The notes beneath the pieces are model-generated. The model saw nothing but the letters and a program-made list of their open reading frames with translations. It had not been told where the DNA came from and searched no databases. Of a stretch of 47,500 bases of DNA, positions 36,267 through 46,080 are shown piece by piece. Numbering within the stretch: the stretch's first letter is position 1; each line of letters starts with the position of its first letter. The translations under genes and the position numbers were made by a program. The DNA lies in NCBI GenBank assembly GCA_905221605.1, contig CAJNDS010001857.1, positions 515,793-563,292 of the forward strand. The letters run 5' to 3'. The stretch is from Symbiodinium natans. Taxonomy: Eukaryota > Sar > Dinophyceae > Suessiales > Symbiodiniaceae.

Positions 36267-37798
36267 AGCACATGGCATCTGGGAACGCTCACGGTAGCAG
36301 TCTACCGAGGTCATTGCTAATCATCACTTGCCTGAGCTTTCATGGTGCCTGAACATACCTGAATCAACATGTGCTTCCGTCTTTAGCAAACAACTACACC
36401 ATGTCTAGCTACAAGCTTGTGGGTTTCTAGGCTGGTTCCTTGAAGTCCGTGCCTCTGAGGGTTAAGTTTGTTTTTGTTCGTATTTGTGTGTGTGTGAAGG
36501 CATTTGCAGCCATGCTAGTTTTGTATGCTGATCGCCATAGTTGGGGGAAGCTCAATCGCAGACAAGTCCTTGGGTTCTGTAGTTGGACAAAAATCATTAT
36601 CCCATCGAGCGTTGGAGTGGCAATGTGATGGGAAGTTGTTTTCGGGCCTTATAGCTTGGGATGTTCCCCCTTATACTAACAGTCCCTCAATCGGGATGAT
36701 AGCAGTACTATAATCCTTATTAAGGAGCTGCTAGAATATGGGAGGAAGCATCCCAACTTATAGCCACATTCCGCCTCGCCCTGCTCGAGGCGCCGCCCGC
36801 CACGGAATGCAGGCGCCGTACTGCAACGCGTGTGCAGAGTGTTCCCGTGGCTTCGGTCATAGCAGGCTCTGTGCCGGGATGTTCCCCTTTATGCTAACAG
36901 TCCTGAGTAGGGATGAAAGTACTTTAGTACCCCCTATTCTAACCCTATGAAGGACTGTTAGTATAGGTGGGAACCATCCCAAGCCTGTGACTTTCTTAGC
37001 TGATCATGGAGAGGGCGTGACGACACCAAGAGAAGCTCGTGATTCGGCTTATCATGGCGAAAATACGGGGGTCCCGAAATACAGACCCCAAAAAGAAGGA
37101 TTCCCTGAAAATAAGGACCCCAGCAAGGTACCTCTAATTTCGGAAAACCCCATGCCTTGGTTAGCCCGGAGTAGTTTCCAGCGTCTTGCTCGGCGTGGGA
37201 ATCTAGGACTGCTTTGTTAGGTTCTGGCTTGAGTTGGATGGGGTGTATGGCTTCCAGAATCTTCTGTTGTACCCTAACCCTCAACCACAAAACCCAAACC
37301 CTTAACCTCGAGAAGCCTAGGCTCCAAGAACCCTAAACCCTAAACCCTAAACCCTAAACCCTAAACCCTAAACCCTAAACCCTAAACCCTAAACCCTAAA
37401 CTCCAAACCCTAAACGCACAAATCGAGAAGTGTACCAAGCGACTAAACCCTAAACTCTACACCTAATGGGGCTGCGCCAGGTCCCGGCGCACCACCCGCG
37501 GGCCCAGCAGCGCACCAACGCCGGGTGTACCCAGAGGGCTGTCGTGCTTTGGGGGCAAGTGAGAAGGGAGGGTCCTGGTCTTGGTTGACAACACGGATAA
37601 GCCTTGGGATGTTTCCCTTATGCTAGCAGTCCTTAGTAGGGGGGATTCTAGCACCCCCGATGATAATCCCTATTAAGGACTGTTAGTGCAAGTGCAAGTG
37701 GGAACATCCCAAGATAAGCCGGATGTGGGCAGGATGCTGGCGCCTTGCAATGTTGCTGCATTCTAGAGCATGAAGAGTTTCCAAGACCTAGCTCGTAG
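36267..37798 (+). CDS. Intron-rich gene model 15 (about eight exons) with three family A MITEs; product not recognised
   Basis: Exons in phase: 36267-36309 (STWHLGTLTVAVYR), 36387-36422 (NNYTMSSYKLV), 36541-36624 (GGSSIADKSLGSVVGQKS), 36764-36865 (LALLEAPPATECRRRTAT), 37000 to about 37056-37071 (DHGEGVTTPREARDSAYH), 37182-37220 (SCSAWESRTALL), 37481-37558 (AHQRRVYPEGCRALGA) and 37719-37798 (GCGQDAGALQCCCILEHE), stop TAG 37796-37798. Donors: CCGAG|GTCATT, GTGG|GTTTCT, CAAT|GTGATG, GCAG|GCTCTG, an uncertain one, TTAG|GTTCTG, GCAA|GTGAGA. Acceptors include TCTTTAG, GCCATAG, CTTATAG and TTTCTTAG. The YKLV...GGSSIADKS stretch recalls a Ras P-loop, but nothing else fits. The frame through A3 and A5 also stays open if exactly the MITE plus one duplication is removed. 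Confidence 0.6.
36648..36764. mobile_element. MITE family A, copy A3, perfect 8-bp duplication
   Basis: Element 36656-36756 (101 bases), left TTGGGATGTTCCCCCTTATA, right GAAGCATCCCAA. CTTATAGC on both sides. The 3' duplication supplies the acceptor CTTATAG|C of the next exon. Confidence 0.92.
36874..36982. mobile_element. MITE family A, copy A4
   Basis: Left CCGGGATGTTCCCC, right GGGAACCATCCCAA. Flanks GCTCTGTG and GCCTGTGA are an imperfect duplication. It lies wholly inside an intron with GC donor (36866) and acceptor CTTTCTTAG (36999). Confidence 0.85.
37067..37155. mobile_element. Family G-like palindrome
   Basis: GGGGGTCCCGAAATACAGAC against the inverse of CTAATTTCGGAAAACCCC. Left end again offers GGGG|GT. 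The right end lacks an AG, so an acceptor further on (37181) is needed. Confidence 0.55.
37270..37415 (-). repeat. CCCTAAA array, intronic
   Basis: Clean units 37330-37410, degenerate words before, in the intron between 37220 and 37481. Confidence 0.9.
37596..37720. mobile_element. MITE family A, copy A5, perfect 8-bp duplication
   Basis: Element 37604-37712, left TTGGGATGTTTCCCTTATGC, right GGGAACATCCCAA. GATAAGCC on both sides. The 3' duplication supplies GATAAG|C, the acceptor of the final exon of model 15. Confidence 0.93.
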
Positions 37799-38679
37799 CT
37801 GAAAGTTTTCGGCTTTCATGTGGGCCTATGGGATTCCTTTACTGCTGGAGCCACTGTAGTTTCCAATGGTATCCCTTTATCATCCCGACAAATAAGACAT
37901 TGTTTTATCTACCCAGAAGTGCTAAGTAAATGGACCCCGATGTTGCCAAAACCATGTTTGAGGGGAACTTGCTCTTCAGCCCGTGGACGTATATCTTGGA
38001 ACATTTCTTGAAGTACCTGGCTGCCGCGCCTCAGGGCAGCCACAACACGCGATGGCTTTGCCAAGGCTGCGCACTGTACATTCTTGCAGTTTGGTTCAGG
38101 GTTTTAGCAAGGGTTTAGGGTGAAGAGGAGCAGGTTTCCTGTATATGTACCCTATATACCTAAGTAGCGCCTAAATAAGCCCTACTCAAAAAAACGTCCT
38201 TAAGAACCCCATATAAGGGTCCTTTAGTCCTTTGAGTCTTCCTGACATGCCGTGGAAGCTGTGGCACAAGTTCTCGAAGTTTAGGGTTTAGGGTTTAGGG
38301 TTTAGGGATTCTAACGTTGCGAGGTTCCGGTTGCGTGCTAAGGCATGGGGTGGGGAGCTTGCTTAGGCTTCAGGTGGGCTTCAGGGTTTAGGGTTTAGGG
38401 CCCCTCGCAGGCCTGATGCCAGTTTGATGTGGGAGGATCAGGACTTGGAGCCATGGCTTCGATGGTTCGGGTGCAATGGTAAACCCTAGGACAGCCTTCC
38501 ACGGGGCCGGCAGGTGGGCCTTGGGAGGTTGATGTGAAGTATGTGACAATACTTATATGGATTGGTGGTCTCTTTAAGTAGGGTTTCTGTTTTGTAGGGG
38601 GCTCTTTATAGGGTACCTAGGGGCTATATTGAGGTATTTGGGTAACAGATAAAGAGGCCACCGGCCTTTATAAGACAAT
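37799..38679. other. 3' flank, short TTTAGGG tracts and palindrome K
   Basis: TTTAGGG words at 38280-38306 and 38387-38400. Palindrome K 38565-38662 (GGTGGTCTCTTTAAG against TAAAGAGGCCACC). The open segment 37820-38118 shows no recognised domain. Confidence 0.45.
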
Positions 38680-39060
38680 ATGGACGATACGACATCGAGA
38701 CCCAAAACCAGACAACGAGCGGCCCGAAGCGACGACACTTTCGAGGATGGCGACGAGACCCCTCGCACGTGCGCCCTGTTGCAGCCCCTGTTGAGATACG
38801 AGCATCCAAGTGCAGTTTGGAGGATGTCGACGATGACATGCCGCGCGGCTCGGGGCACTTGCAACTTTGAGATTTGAATGTCAGAAAGTGACCTCCGTTT
38901 CCTGGATGGCGGCGACAACGCGAAGCTTGGCGACGAAGACACGCTGCGGTCACTGTGAGGGTTGCTTTTGAGATGCATGGGTGGCAGATTCGAGGATGTG
39001 CTGGGCGGGATGGTGTACGCGCGCCGCTTTTAGGAGACGATCCGAGAGCGGCGACAGCTT
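38680..39060 (+). CDS. Exon-like acidic segments
   Basis: Possible exons: after CCCTGTTGCAG| (38779) PVEIRASKCSLEDVDDDM; 38880-38961 SESDLRFLDGGDNAKLGD; and APLLGDDPRAATACTES in the next stretch. The Asp/Glu-rich style matches the gene that follows, so they may be its upstream exons. Phases are not resolved. Confidence 0.35.
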
Positions 39061-39273
39061 GCACGGAAAGTGACGACGCCGCGCCATGCCCACCGAGAGG
39101 GTAGCAACTTAAAAACCAATGTAGCGCACCAGCGACGATGCACCGCTCCCCCCACTAGCCTCACCTCCGAAGTTAAACTCAGTAAATTGCGGAGTGGAGT
39201 CACCGAAGCACCCAGCATCAGCAAATCTCACTAATTAAACGTCATGCTCAACAAAACACTCCAGCGATTTCAG

Positions 39274-41245
39274 GGAAACTTCCCATTGGCTGAGGTGGAC
39301 GAGAGCTGCCCGGTGGGAGTTGTGCGGCATGCCGATTGGGATGACAGGTGCTTTGGGCCCCCGCTCCCTCCCTCCTCCCCTTCCTCCCCCCCGGTCCCCA
39401 ATCTGACCCCCGCCCCAAGTCGTAACGCCCCCGCCCCAAGTCGTAACGGAGCAACTTCACATGCTTGGTCGCTCCACGGAAATGCCTCAAATGACGTGCG
39501 CCTTTGCTCATGTGTCGGATATAGGCGGGTCTCGCTACATCTCTTGCAGACAGGGACGAAGACTTCGAGGACGAAGATGAAGAAGACTTTCCTGAAGGTG
39601 GGCCATGCATTCCGGTTCCATCAACTCCGCAATTTGTAGCCTGCTCAAAGGCAAGCATTCTGCTCCAGTCCCTATGAATCATGCCCTTGCCAGGTGGGAC
39701 TTCGCAGGATGCTTCAGAACTGTCAGATGCCGCTCGTGGTGAAACACTTCAGGTTTGTTTACAGGGATTTAAGTCAAGTCGGGCCCCGGTTTACAACAGC
39801 CCCGTGTTGCGCAAATGTCGGGATCCCATGTAGACCTCAAGATATCGAAACCTTAGCCCTTGACCCGAAACCGCCCTGAATGCACCACGGCCCTTCCTGC
39901 CGCGCAGTTCGCCCATCCATGCGAAAAAGTCTCGAATGCAAGTCGCTACCCCAGAGCTAGTTGGCAGTAGTCCGTCCATCTCGATCATCTAAAGCTCAAA
40001 CGAAGAATCGAGATGCAGTAGGCGCAAGTCTTCACCCATCTCAAAGAGAACCCTAAACCCTAAACCCTAAACCCTAAACCCTAAACCCTACACCCTAAAC
40101 CCTAAACCCTAAACCCTAAACCCTAAGCCCTAAACCCCAAACCCTAAACCCTAAACCCTAAACCCTAAACCCTAAACCCTAAACCCCAACATGCTTCAAG
40201 CCTGCACCTGTTTGCAACATGAATTCTGCTTTTGCAGACATGTGCCGCATCGTCACAGGATGCTTCCGAAGACACTTGCCATCAGGTCTGGGTTGCCAGC
40301 ATGGAGACCATATACCTCCCAGCTGTCCACCGCACAGAGAGTGGGGGGCCTGATGAAATTACTTCGGAGAGCTTTGCGAAGTCTGTCGCGTGACGACACT
40401 GTTTGGGGAAGCGTGGGGCAGCATCCCCACACGGAACCTGCTGTGCAAGGTATGTTTCGCATTTTTTCCCGTCGTAAGGCCAATTCAAGAACAGTTGCCT
40501 TGCTAAAGAACGGCCCTTCCTTCACACAAGGTCCTGTAGGAACATGGTGCCAATAAGCTTCGACTACTCATGAGCATGCCACGCGCTTCCACCTCACTTT
40601 GGATTCTTTGCTGAGGCTGCGACGGTTCAGTGTACACCGATCCTCGACTGACAGCGGCTACTCCCCAAACAGGGTTTACGGTTTAGGGTATAGGGTATAG
40701 GGTATAGGGTATAGGGTTTAGGGTTTAGGGTGCAGGGTTTAGGGTTTAGGGCTTAGGGTTTTGGGTTTAGGGTTTAGGGATTAGCTTCGAGCCAATCCTT
40801 GGGGCTTCAGAGGGCCTTACTTCCATCGGTTTTCAAGAATCGCGCCAGGCGTGACATAGAGTATAGCACGAGCCAACAAGCAAGGAACCAAGTAAGCAAG
40901 CAGGCAAGCATGCAAGCAAGCAAAGAAACAAAGAAACAAACAACACACACGCGCGCACGCGCGCGCTCGTGCACGCGGACGCGCACGACTACCCCCACCT
41001 ACACCCACACCCACGCCCACGCCCCCACACACCCACACTCACGCCCACACACCCATGCACCCACACCCACGCCCACTCCCGCACCCACACACCCCCACCC
41101 CTGCCCTCATCCACACCGCCACCCCCCCCTCCCATAGCTTGCACGCATCACCCATAATTTGCAGAAGAGACCCGCCCTCCCACGTCCCACAACGCGCAAA
41201 CCTACTGAAGCTTGGGCGACCAGATTCCCAAAACCCCCAACGCAG
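39274..41245 (+). CDS. Intron-rich gene model 16 (eight exons), acidic protein; product not recognised
   Basis: Chain in phase: 39274-39347 (FPLAEVDESCPVGVVRHA) ends GACAG|GTGCTT. 39554-39597 follows AGACAG| (DEDFEDEDEEDFPE) and ends TGAAG|GTGGGC. 39694-39752 follows TTGCCAG| (TSQDASELSDAARGETLQ) and ends TTCAG|GTTTGT. 40238-40285 follows TTTTGCAG| (ASSQDASEDTCHQ) and ends ATCAG|GTCTGG. 40338-40449 follows CGCACAG| (LMKLLRRALRSLSRDDTV) and ends CAAG|GTATGT. 40631-40673 follows GGTTCAG| (YTDPRLTAATPQT) and ends CAGG|GTTTACGG. 40811-40848 follows GGCTTCAG| (PYFHRFSRIAP). 41165-41245 follows AATTTGCAG| and ends CGCAG|GTTTAGGG. The last link needs a slightly shifted donor (CAGGC|GTGACA). Exons 3 and 4 share SQDASE, suggesting exon duplication. 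The product is probably a disordered acidic protein. Confidence 0.7.
40050..40190 (-). repeat. CCCTAAA array, intronic
   Basis: About 20 units in the intron between the third and fourth exons of model 16. Confidence 0.95.
40674..40782 (+). repeat. TTTAGGG/TATAGGG array, intronic
   Basis: Starts exactly at the proposed donor CAGG|GTTTACGGTTTAGGG. TATAGGG variants in the middle. The next exon begins at 40811. Confidence 0.92.
40890..41125 (+). repeat. AAGCAAGC and CACACGCC/CACCCACA microsatellites
   Basis: AAGCAAGC and AAACAAAG words, then CACACGCGCGCACG and C/A-rich repeats. Complements the GTGCGT tract at 4.3 kb in type but is unrelated in unit order. Confidence 0.9.
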
Positions 41246-41670
41246 GTTTAGGGTTTCGGCAGGCCAGATGCAAAAAGGGTTTCGGGTTGAGGGTTTCAGT
41301 GTGAGAGGCTTGTCAGTTAGCAGCCGCCCCATGACCTCGCAATCCAGAGGACGACGAGGACGCCGCGAGCTCGGGCAGTGGCTCCTCGGCTCAAGAGGAA
41401 AGGAGGCAGTGGGGATTAGGATTTAGGGTTGAGGGTTTGAGGGTTTGAGGGTTTCAAGTTGAGGGTTGAGGGTTGAGGGTTTAGGGTTGAGGGTTTAGGG
41501 TGGTCCATGTGGAGCCTTCCGGGTAAAGGCCTGTAGAGAAGAGGCCTTCAGGGTTGTAGGGTTTTAGGGTTCGAGGGTTTGAGGGTTTTAGGGTTTTAGG
41601 ATTTTTAGGGTTTTAGGGTTTTAGGATTTTTAGGGTTTTAGGGTTTTGGGGTTTTAGGGTTTTAGGTTCT
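41246..41670 (+). repeat. TTTGAGGG and TTTTAGGG variant arrays
   Basis: GTTTAGGGTTTCGG at the donor of the exon ending 41245; unique exon-like segment 41318-41415, open in three frames (one reads EDDEDAASSGSGSSAQEE); then GAGGGTT variants (41425-41500) and TTTTAGGG variants (41555-41668). Confidence 0.8.
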
Positions 41671-42210
41671 GAGTCAAGGCATATGCGGCTATATTCCTTC
41701 AGGGGAATGGTGAACTGGATAGTCTTTATGAGGCAAGGCATATGGGGTAGATTCCTTCAGGGGAATTGTGCTCTCTGGGTTCTGAGGCGGCGCCGTGGCA
41801 TATGCTCCATCCACCCCGCGGCAGGTGGACCTTGCAAACGGGTTTTGAGTTTAGGGTTTACTTGGCTTCTTAAGCAATTATAACTGTACTTATAAGCTAC
41901 TTATAAGCCCCTATAAGTGCCCTAGTATGGGGTATAAGTACAGTTCCAAGTACAGTTATATTTGGATACTAAGTACCATGAACCTCCAAGTAGGATCAAG
42001 GGTTTGGCAGACTTCGGTGGTCAGTGTGTTCTCGTTTTGGTCATGATGTTTGGCGTCGCGAAACCTGCAGGGGTCACGCTGGTTTCTCGCGGTAGGCTGT
42101 ACACGCGACAGGCGACAAGAAAGCATTCAAAGCAGGCGATATAGGCCACAGGCATTTTGATGCAGCAAAAGGCACGGCGGCAGTTCGTAAAACGCGGTGT
42201 TCAATGGCAG
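41671..42210. other. Imperfect direct repeat and palindrome I
   Basis: GGCATATGCGGCTATATTCC and TTCAGGGGAAT recur 60-70 bases apart (41679-41770). Palindrome AACTGTACTTATA/TATAAGTACAGTT at 41882-41946. No gene assigned. Confidence 0.6.
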
Positions 42211-42603
42211 CAGCGCGTCTACGCCCCAAAGTAGCGAGCGCTCATGGGTTGGAATGCCGTTGTACCACGCTCAGCTTGCCGACACGCTGTCGAACCGAAG
42301 GCGGCAGTTTGCAAACATGAAGCAAACCCTTCTCGTGTCTTTCCCATGGCGTCAATACTACACTGGAACCAAAACACAGAAAGCTCCACACAGGCTGGGT
42401 TGTGTGCTGCGGTTAGCTGTGTTCGTAGAGCAGCCTCCCTCTTGCCCAAGAGTTGCTCTCAGACAGGTGGGCATTATGTCGTATCCCCTTCCCCCTCCCC
42501 CCAGTCACGTCTGGAAAGTTTTGGGTTCCCTGCTACAGCGGAGCCTTTGAAGCGGGGCAGAGCCCTGAACAGAAGACCCAACACCCTGACGCCCCAGACT
42601 TGA
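42211..42603 (+). CDS. Exon-like segment, gene model 17; product not recognised
   Basis: From CAATGGCAG| the frame is open for more than 85 codons: SASTPQSSERSWVGMPLY, LSNRRRQFANMKQTLLVS and HRLGCVLRLAVFVEQPPS. It may end at GACAG|GTGGGC (42466) and resume after the pyrimidine-rich CCCTCCCCCCAG| (42498), in phase, to a TGA at 42601-42603. That intron would be only about 30 bases, so direct read-through to TGA 42548-42550 is an alternative. Confidence 0.45.
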
Positions 42604-42622
42604 ACTGTGTGAAGCCCCCTGC

Positions 42623-42744
42623 ATAGTATTTTGGGCATGTTTCCCCTCATACTCACAGTCCTTGATAGGGATTATAGTACCCCCTAATTAATATAATCCC
42701 TCTTAAGGATCGTTAGTATACGGGGGAACACCCCAAATAGTATC
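42623..42744. mobile_element. MITE family A, copy A6
   Basis: Element 42631-42736, left TTGGGCATGTTTCCCC, right GGGGGAACACCCCAA. Flanks ATAGTATT/ATAGTATC (7 of 8). Acceptor TATCTCTACAG| lies 15 bases further. The following 48 bases (42752-42799) read AAGYIHMLPKRLATC and end at ACAG|GTAGCT. Confidence 0.88.
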
Positions 42745-42799
42745 TCTACAGGCTGCCGGATACATTCATATGCTCCCAAAGCGCCTTGCCACATGTACA

Positions 42800-43860
42800 G
42801 GTAGCTTATGGTAGCTTCCCAGGCTCCCAAAATGCTTGCCACATCGGGCTTAGGGTGAAGTTTAGGGTTTAGGGTTTAGGGTTTAGGGTAATTACTACGG
42901 AGTCAGTCCAGTCTGGGTTCAACAGGGTTTAGGGTACTCCAGGCGAGGTATGAAGACTGTTGCAAAAGGGTTTAGGGTTGAGGGTTTAGGGTTTAGGGTT
43001 TCGGGGTTCGGGTTTAGGGTTTAAAGTTTAGGGCGTGGGGTGTGGAATGAGCCTTGCTTTGCTGCATAACTTCCCCAAAGAAACAGCACGCCCCGAAGGG
43101 CGGGTAGGGAGAAATAAGCCCACAAAAGGTAAAGTCATGTAAGTAACTCCCCTTGTTTTAGGGGGGCTCATGGGGCATCCGACACGAATCCCTGCCTTGC
43201 ACTTGTTTGACCGTACCTGCCTTGTTATGGCTTTGTGACACAGCCCACAAGGCATGTGACATGTGCACAGTCATGAGAGAGCTGGAGGGAAAAGACGGTA
43301 TCAACGGAATGGGATGTGCCTTGTGCGCCCCTCAACCCTAAACCCTGAACCCTAAACGCTAACCTGAAACCTTGAACCCTAAACCCCAAATCCCTAACCC
43401 CAAACCCTAAACCCTATGACGTGCGCCCTGCAAAGTGGACTGTCCTTCAGCTAGGTGGGAGGGCAACCCTACACCCGACGGGTGGCAAAAAACCTGGTCC
43501 CTTCCCTGTATTCGGGCACACTAAGAAGAGCTCCCAGCTTGTTTATTCGTGGGGGATAGGGAATTAGGCACCTTGTATCCATAAACCCTAAACCCGAAAA
43601 CCTAAACACTAGATGGTTCTCCAGCGAGGCTGGTGGCCATCAATCAAAAGAGTAACCCTAAAGCTTGAGCTCTCAACCTCTATAGCTTAAGTTCAACAAG
43701 CCTACGCCCTGAGCCCCTGAACCCTAAGTGAGCAAGCCTACTGCAAGCTCTGAACCGCAAACTGGGAACTACACAAGCAATCCCTGAACTTCCCCAAGCC
43801 CTAAACCCTAAACCCTAAACCTTGAATCCTAAACCCTAAACCTTAAACTCTAAAGCTAGA
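42800..43860. other. Short telomere-like tracts and unique DNA
   Basis: TTTAGGG 42852-42888 and 42967-43034; CCCTAAA 43331-43419 and 43798-43855; unique stretches 43035-43330 and 43420-43797 without recognised exons. Confidence 0.6.
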
Positions 43861-44240
43861 GAGCTGTGGGGAGGCCTCCGAGGAGTATGTGGAGACCCCC
43901 GAAGATGGCGAGCAGGCGCAAGACAGGGTTTGGGATTTCGGGTTCAACACCTGCAGGCTCTGTTAGGGCTGCCGCTGCAAAAAAAGTGTTCAACAACACT
44001 GAACTGAACAACCTCACAGGAAAGCTGCAAATATGGGAGCCCTGAAGCAAAATAGGGGTTCAGGATTTAGGGTTTCGAGTTTGGGGTTTTGGGGAGGCCT
44101 GGATGTAACAAGAGAGTTGCGGGTTGCCTAGAGCTCCGGGTTCAACGGGTCCAGGGCCCGGGGTTCGGGGTTTAGGTTTTAGGTTTTAGGGTTTAGGGTT
44201 TAGGGTTTAGGGTTGTTCTGCAAGCCTGCTGCAAAAAGGG
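43861..44240 (+). repeat. Unique DNA and TTTAGGG variants
   Basis: Unique 43861-44050; then TTTCGGG, TTTGGGG and TTTAGGG words 44055-44215. Confidence 0.6.
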
Positions 44241-44690
44241 TTTAGGGTCCAGACCCGGCTGTTAAAGACCCGACGGCTGCCAAAAGCCACCACTTGAGTT
44301 GCCGTGAGGCAGCGGTTACCTTCCTTTCGTGGCTCCAGCAACGGCCGGCCATGATGAGGCTGAACGTGCCGGACAGGCACGTGGGGAGTAGGGGGAGGGG
44401 GTCCCAAGAAGCTGACACTGCCAGTAGTCCCAAACAGCGACAGAGAACAGGTGAGAGAAGGAGTAAGAAAGGAAGGGGCAAGGGGCCACTTAGCTGCCGT
44501 TGCCATTGATGTGGGGTGTGGGAGGGGGGGGGGGGGGGGTTTGGGACTCCTACACCCCGAGGCCTCGGCAGATTTAGGGGAATTTGCTGAGATTTGTCTC
44601 CCCCAGTCAGGCGCCATGTGTTTATGTTGTTATTTTGCGCTGCTGGGGGGCAGGTGCTTCTTCTGAATTCAGCTTCAACAATTCTCACCC
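44241..44690 (+). CDS. Exon-like open segments
   Basis: After GCCGTGAG| a + frame reads AAVTFLSWLQQRPAMMRL then NVPDRHVGSRGRGSQEAD. The minus strand is also open and proline-rich, so this is tentative. The G-run at 44523-44539 is low complexity. Confidence 0.3.
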
Positions 44691-44694
44691 CAGA

Positions 44695-44790
44695 CCCGGA
44701 ACCCGGAACCCGAAACCCGGAACCCGGAACCCGAAACCCGAAGCCCGAAACCCTAAACCCTAAACCCCAAACCCTAAACCCTAAACCGCA
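44695..44790 (-). repeat. CCCGGAA/CCCGAAA/CCCTAAA array
   Basis: Graded series of variants, CCCGGAA first, CCCTAAA last, like staged expansion from mutated units. Confidence 0.9.
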
Positions 44791-44896
44791 AGGTCGCTGG
44801 GCACAGGAATCGCTTGGGATTTCCCCCTCGCAAAGAGCGAGAAGCGTGAGCTGCTCATACAACACATCGCGGCCGGAGAGAGGAGCTTCGGCTGCG

Positions 44897-45357
44897 AGGG
44901 TTTAGGGTTTAGGGGTTTAGGGTTTAGGGTTGAGGGTTGATTACCGGGTTTAGGGGGGTTTAGGGTAAGGTGTAGGGTGTTTAGGGTGTTTAGGGTGTTT
45001 AGGGTGTTTAGGGTGTTTAGGGTGTTTAGGGTGTTTAGGGTGTTTAGGGTGTTTAGGGTGTTTAGGGTGTTTAGGGTGTTTAGGGTGTTTAGGGTGTTTG
45101 GGGTGTTTAGGGTGTTTAGGGTGTTTAGGGTGTTTAGGGTGTTTAGGGTGTTTAGGGTGTTTAGGGTGTTTAGGGTGTTTAGGGTGTTTAGGGTGTTTAG
45201 GGTGTTTAGCGTATTTAGAGTGTTTAGGGTGTTTAGGGTGTTTAGGGGGTTTAGGGTGTTTAGGGTGTTTAGGGTGTTTAGCGTATTTAGAGTGTTTAGG
45301 GTGTTTAGGGTGTTTAGGGTGCTAAGGTGTTTAGGCTGTTTAGGGTGTTTAGGGCTG
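44897..45357 (+). repeat. 9-bp TTTAGGGTG tandem array
   Basis: Short TTTAGGG tract (44897-44938), then about 40 units of TTTAGGGTG. A block containing the variant GCGTATTTAGAGTG occurs twice (about 45207 and 45276), marking a segmental duplication. The 9-base period makes repetitive ORFs on both strands. Confidence 0.95.
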
Positions 45358-45508
45358 AGGGAGGTCGTGACTTTATGTTGCTCCTGGCTCGTGGAGGGTT
45401 CGAGAAGTTTGGGGACGAGTGGACTAGCTATACTGAGAGTCTGGTTGAGAAAGTTGCTGGCCGCGATCAAGACAGCAAGAACAATGAAGGGCCCTTTGAC
45501 AGCCATTG
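45358..45508 (+). CDS. Exon-like segment
   Basis: Reads GFEKFGDEWTSYTESLVE then AGRDQDSKNNEGPFDSHW and ends CATTGG|GTAGTTC, where a palindromic element begins. The minus strand is also open, with a hydrophobic start (FIVLAVLIAA) running into the 9-bp array. I prefer the + strand. Confidence 0.4.
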
Positions 45509-45607
45509 GGTAGTTCTCTAAAGTAGCGTTTTTTTGGGGACCCAGTTTTAAAAGGGTGCCGCCTTAAATGGGTACCCCAAAAAGGGACCCTGATTTAGGA
45601 AACTACC
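45507..45607. mobile_element. Palindromic element, family G-like
   Basis: GGGTAGTTCTCTAAAGTAGC against the inverse of TTTAGGAAACTACCC, inner arms GGGGACCC and GGGTACCCC. GT at 45509 could be the donor. Confidence 0.6.
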
Positions 45608-46080
45608 CATTTTGTTGTCTTTTTTTGTTGATTTGTGTTTGCCAAGTACTCAGCACCACCCAACTAAAAGATGATAAATGTAAGAAAATAATTCTATGAG
45701 AAGTGAATTCCAGTCCAACAATAAATATTTAATCCTGTAAAGACAAATAGAATTATAATGGGAGCAAAGAATAATAACCAAGAACTATTAATAAGAAAAC
45801 AAGATGAATCTGATGTAGCTTCTAAATGTTTAGATTTCTAAAATACCAAATAATACGTACAAAAGGGCCTCATAAAATATTACTATTTTTCTAGCCCTTT
45901 TTCCTCTTTCCTTTTTACCGTTTCATCAAAGCAGTGAGTGAGTAAGCGAATGAAATGAGAGTGCGAACGGGACGGGCCAGTAATAATATTATTTTCGTGC
46001 GTCCATAAACTCCTTACAAAATAATATTAAGAAAAGCCCTATCATTCTCTTCATGTCGTGGCCTACGTAGTTTCGGTCGG
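45608..46080. other. AT-rich stretch without a recognised gene
   Basis: Markedly AT-rich (AATAATA-like), unlike the rest of the window. No exon or element recognised. Confidence 0.6.

Noticed and set aside
36387-36624. Ras-like P-loop (YKLV...GGSSIADKS)
   Set aside because: Spacing and residues of the P-loop are wrong and no later G-box follows.
41318-41415. Definite next exon of gene model 16
   Set aside because: Open in three frames after two possible acceptors; phase cannot choose between them.
44781-45506. 241-codon minus-strand ORF with a signal-peptide-like start
   Set aside because: Most of it is the 9-bp array read as T-L-N repeats. The hydrophobic start lies opposite a better + strand open segment, and neighbouring genes run on +.
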